Positions 63,701 to 64,000 of a stretch of DNA of 64,000 nt are shown here, one piece after another. The notes below the pieces were generated by a model. It was not told the origin of the DNA and searched no databases. It was given only the letters and a program-made list of their open reading frames with translations. Each line of letters starts with the position of its first letter. Position 1 is the first letter of the stretch. The DNA comes from Sophora flavescens (lineage: Eukaryota; Streptophyta; Magnoliopsida; Fabales; Fabaceae), in assembly GCA_030762895.1 (NCBI GenBank), contig JAUPTC010000128.1:27888-91887 (forward strand), in the 5' to 3' direction. The position numbers and the translations under genes are program-made.

Positions 63701-64000
63701 CCTTATGTAGTCTTATTGGAGCCCCGAATGGACTTGTTTTAGTCTAATAGCGCCCAAATGTCTTTTTGGTCATATTGGAGTTAAGCCAGGCCAATTGTAC
63801 TTCTTATAGACATTCTCTTAGGCCCAAATGGACTTGTTTCCAGTGATCCGAATAGAGCCCAAATGGACTTTTAGGTCATATTGGACCTAAACTGGGCCAA
63901 TTTGTATATAGTCTAATGGAGCCCGAATGGACTTGTTTGATCCTAATAGAGCCCAAATGCACTTTTTGGGGTCATATAGGACTATTTGGCCAATTTGTAC
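57751..64000. repeat. Degraded satellite, right end of window
   Basis: Every 99 bp or so the satellite words can still be read (caatttgtacttctttgg, atggacttgtttgatcc, gtcatataggacc), but single-base losses, short insertions and odd replacements are frequent and monomer length varies. Typical changes are tgatcct to tagtct or tgcagtcct, ccctaatag forms, and ctaactggg to ctaagctggg, ctaagcacagg or ctaacacag. No foreign insertion, gene or clear array boundary is visible, and satellite words continue to the last base. The cause is either true decay or unpolished sequence. Confidence 0.85.

Noticed and set aside
57751..64000. A different satellite family at the right end
   Set aside because: The same words as the 99-bp unit can be read throughout. 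Only their spacing and exact bases are disturbed.

Overview
The window is almost entirely one tandem satellite repeat, interrupted by a single retrotransposon. It looks like nuclear DNA of a flowering plant. The evidence is a very long homogeneous satellite array, a Ty3/gypsy-type LTR element whose primer-binding site is an exact 18-nt match (from memory) to the 3' end of plant tRNA-Asp, and a 3' purine-rich motif typical of plant Tat/Athila-group elements. The species cannot be told from the sequence. No rRNA, tRNA gene, CRISPR or host protein gene was found.

Satellite (1-6022 and 11649-64000). The basic unit is 99 bp, built from three related sub-repeats of 30, 39 and 30 bp, all in the same direction. 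A common variant is 129 bp, made by duplicating one 30-bp sub-repeat, and it carries linked base changes. Because 99 is 33 x 3 and the consensus has no stop in one plus-strand frame, the array is full of long open frames (up to about 520 codons). I read these as a by-product of the period and not as genes.

Layout. 1-6022: satellite related to the central domain but more diverged. 6023-11648: an intact, non-autonomous LTR retrotransposon on the minus strand (two LTRs of 1430 and 1439 bp, a perfect 5-bp target duplication, PBS, purine-rich 3' end). It has one 398-codon reading frame for an unrecognised acidic, Cys-rich protein and no reverse transcriptase, integrase or protease. 11649-35270: a higher-order repeat (HOR) domain with eight consecutive large units of 1.6-3.0 kb, very similar to each other. 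35271-57750: satellite in a different variant background (for example LDI in place of LEI in the translated unit), with two segmental duplications at 2473 bp and about 7.63 kb spacing. 57750-64000: the same satellite, heavily degraded by indels; this may be real decay at an array edge or poor consensus quality.

The retrotransposon landed inside a 129-bp satellite unit. Removing it with one target copy restores an uninterrupted satellite unit. The LTRs differ by about 13 substitutions and 5 indels by eye (about 0.9 %), so the insertion is fairly recent. The most notable points are the satellite and its HOR organisation, and the unusual protein of the non-autonomous element.
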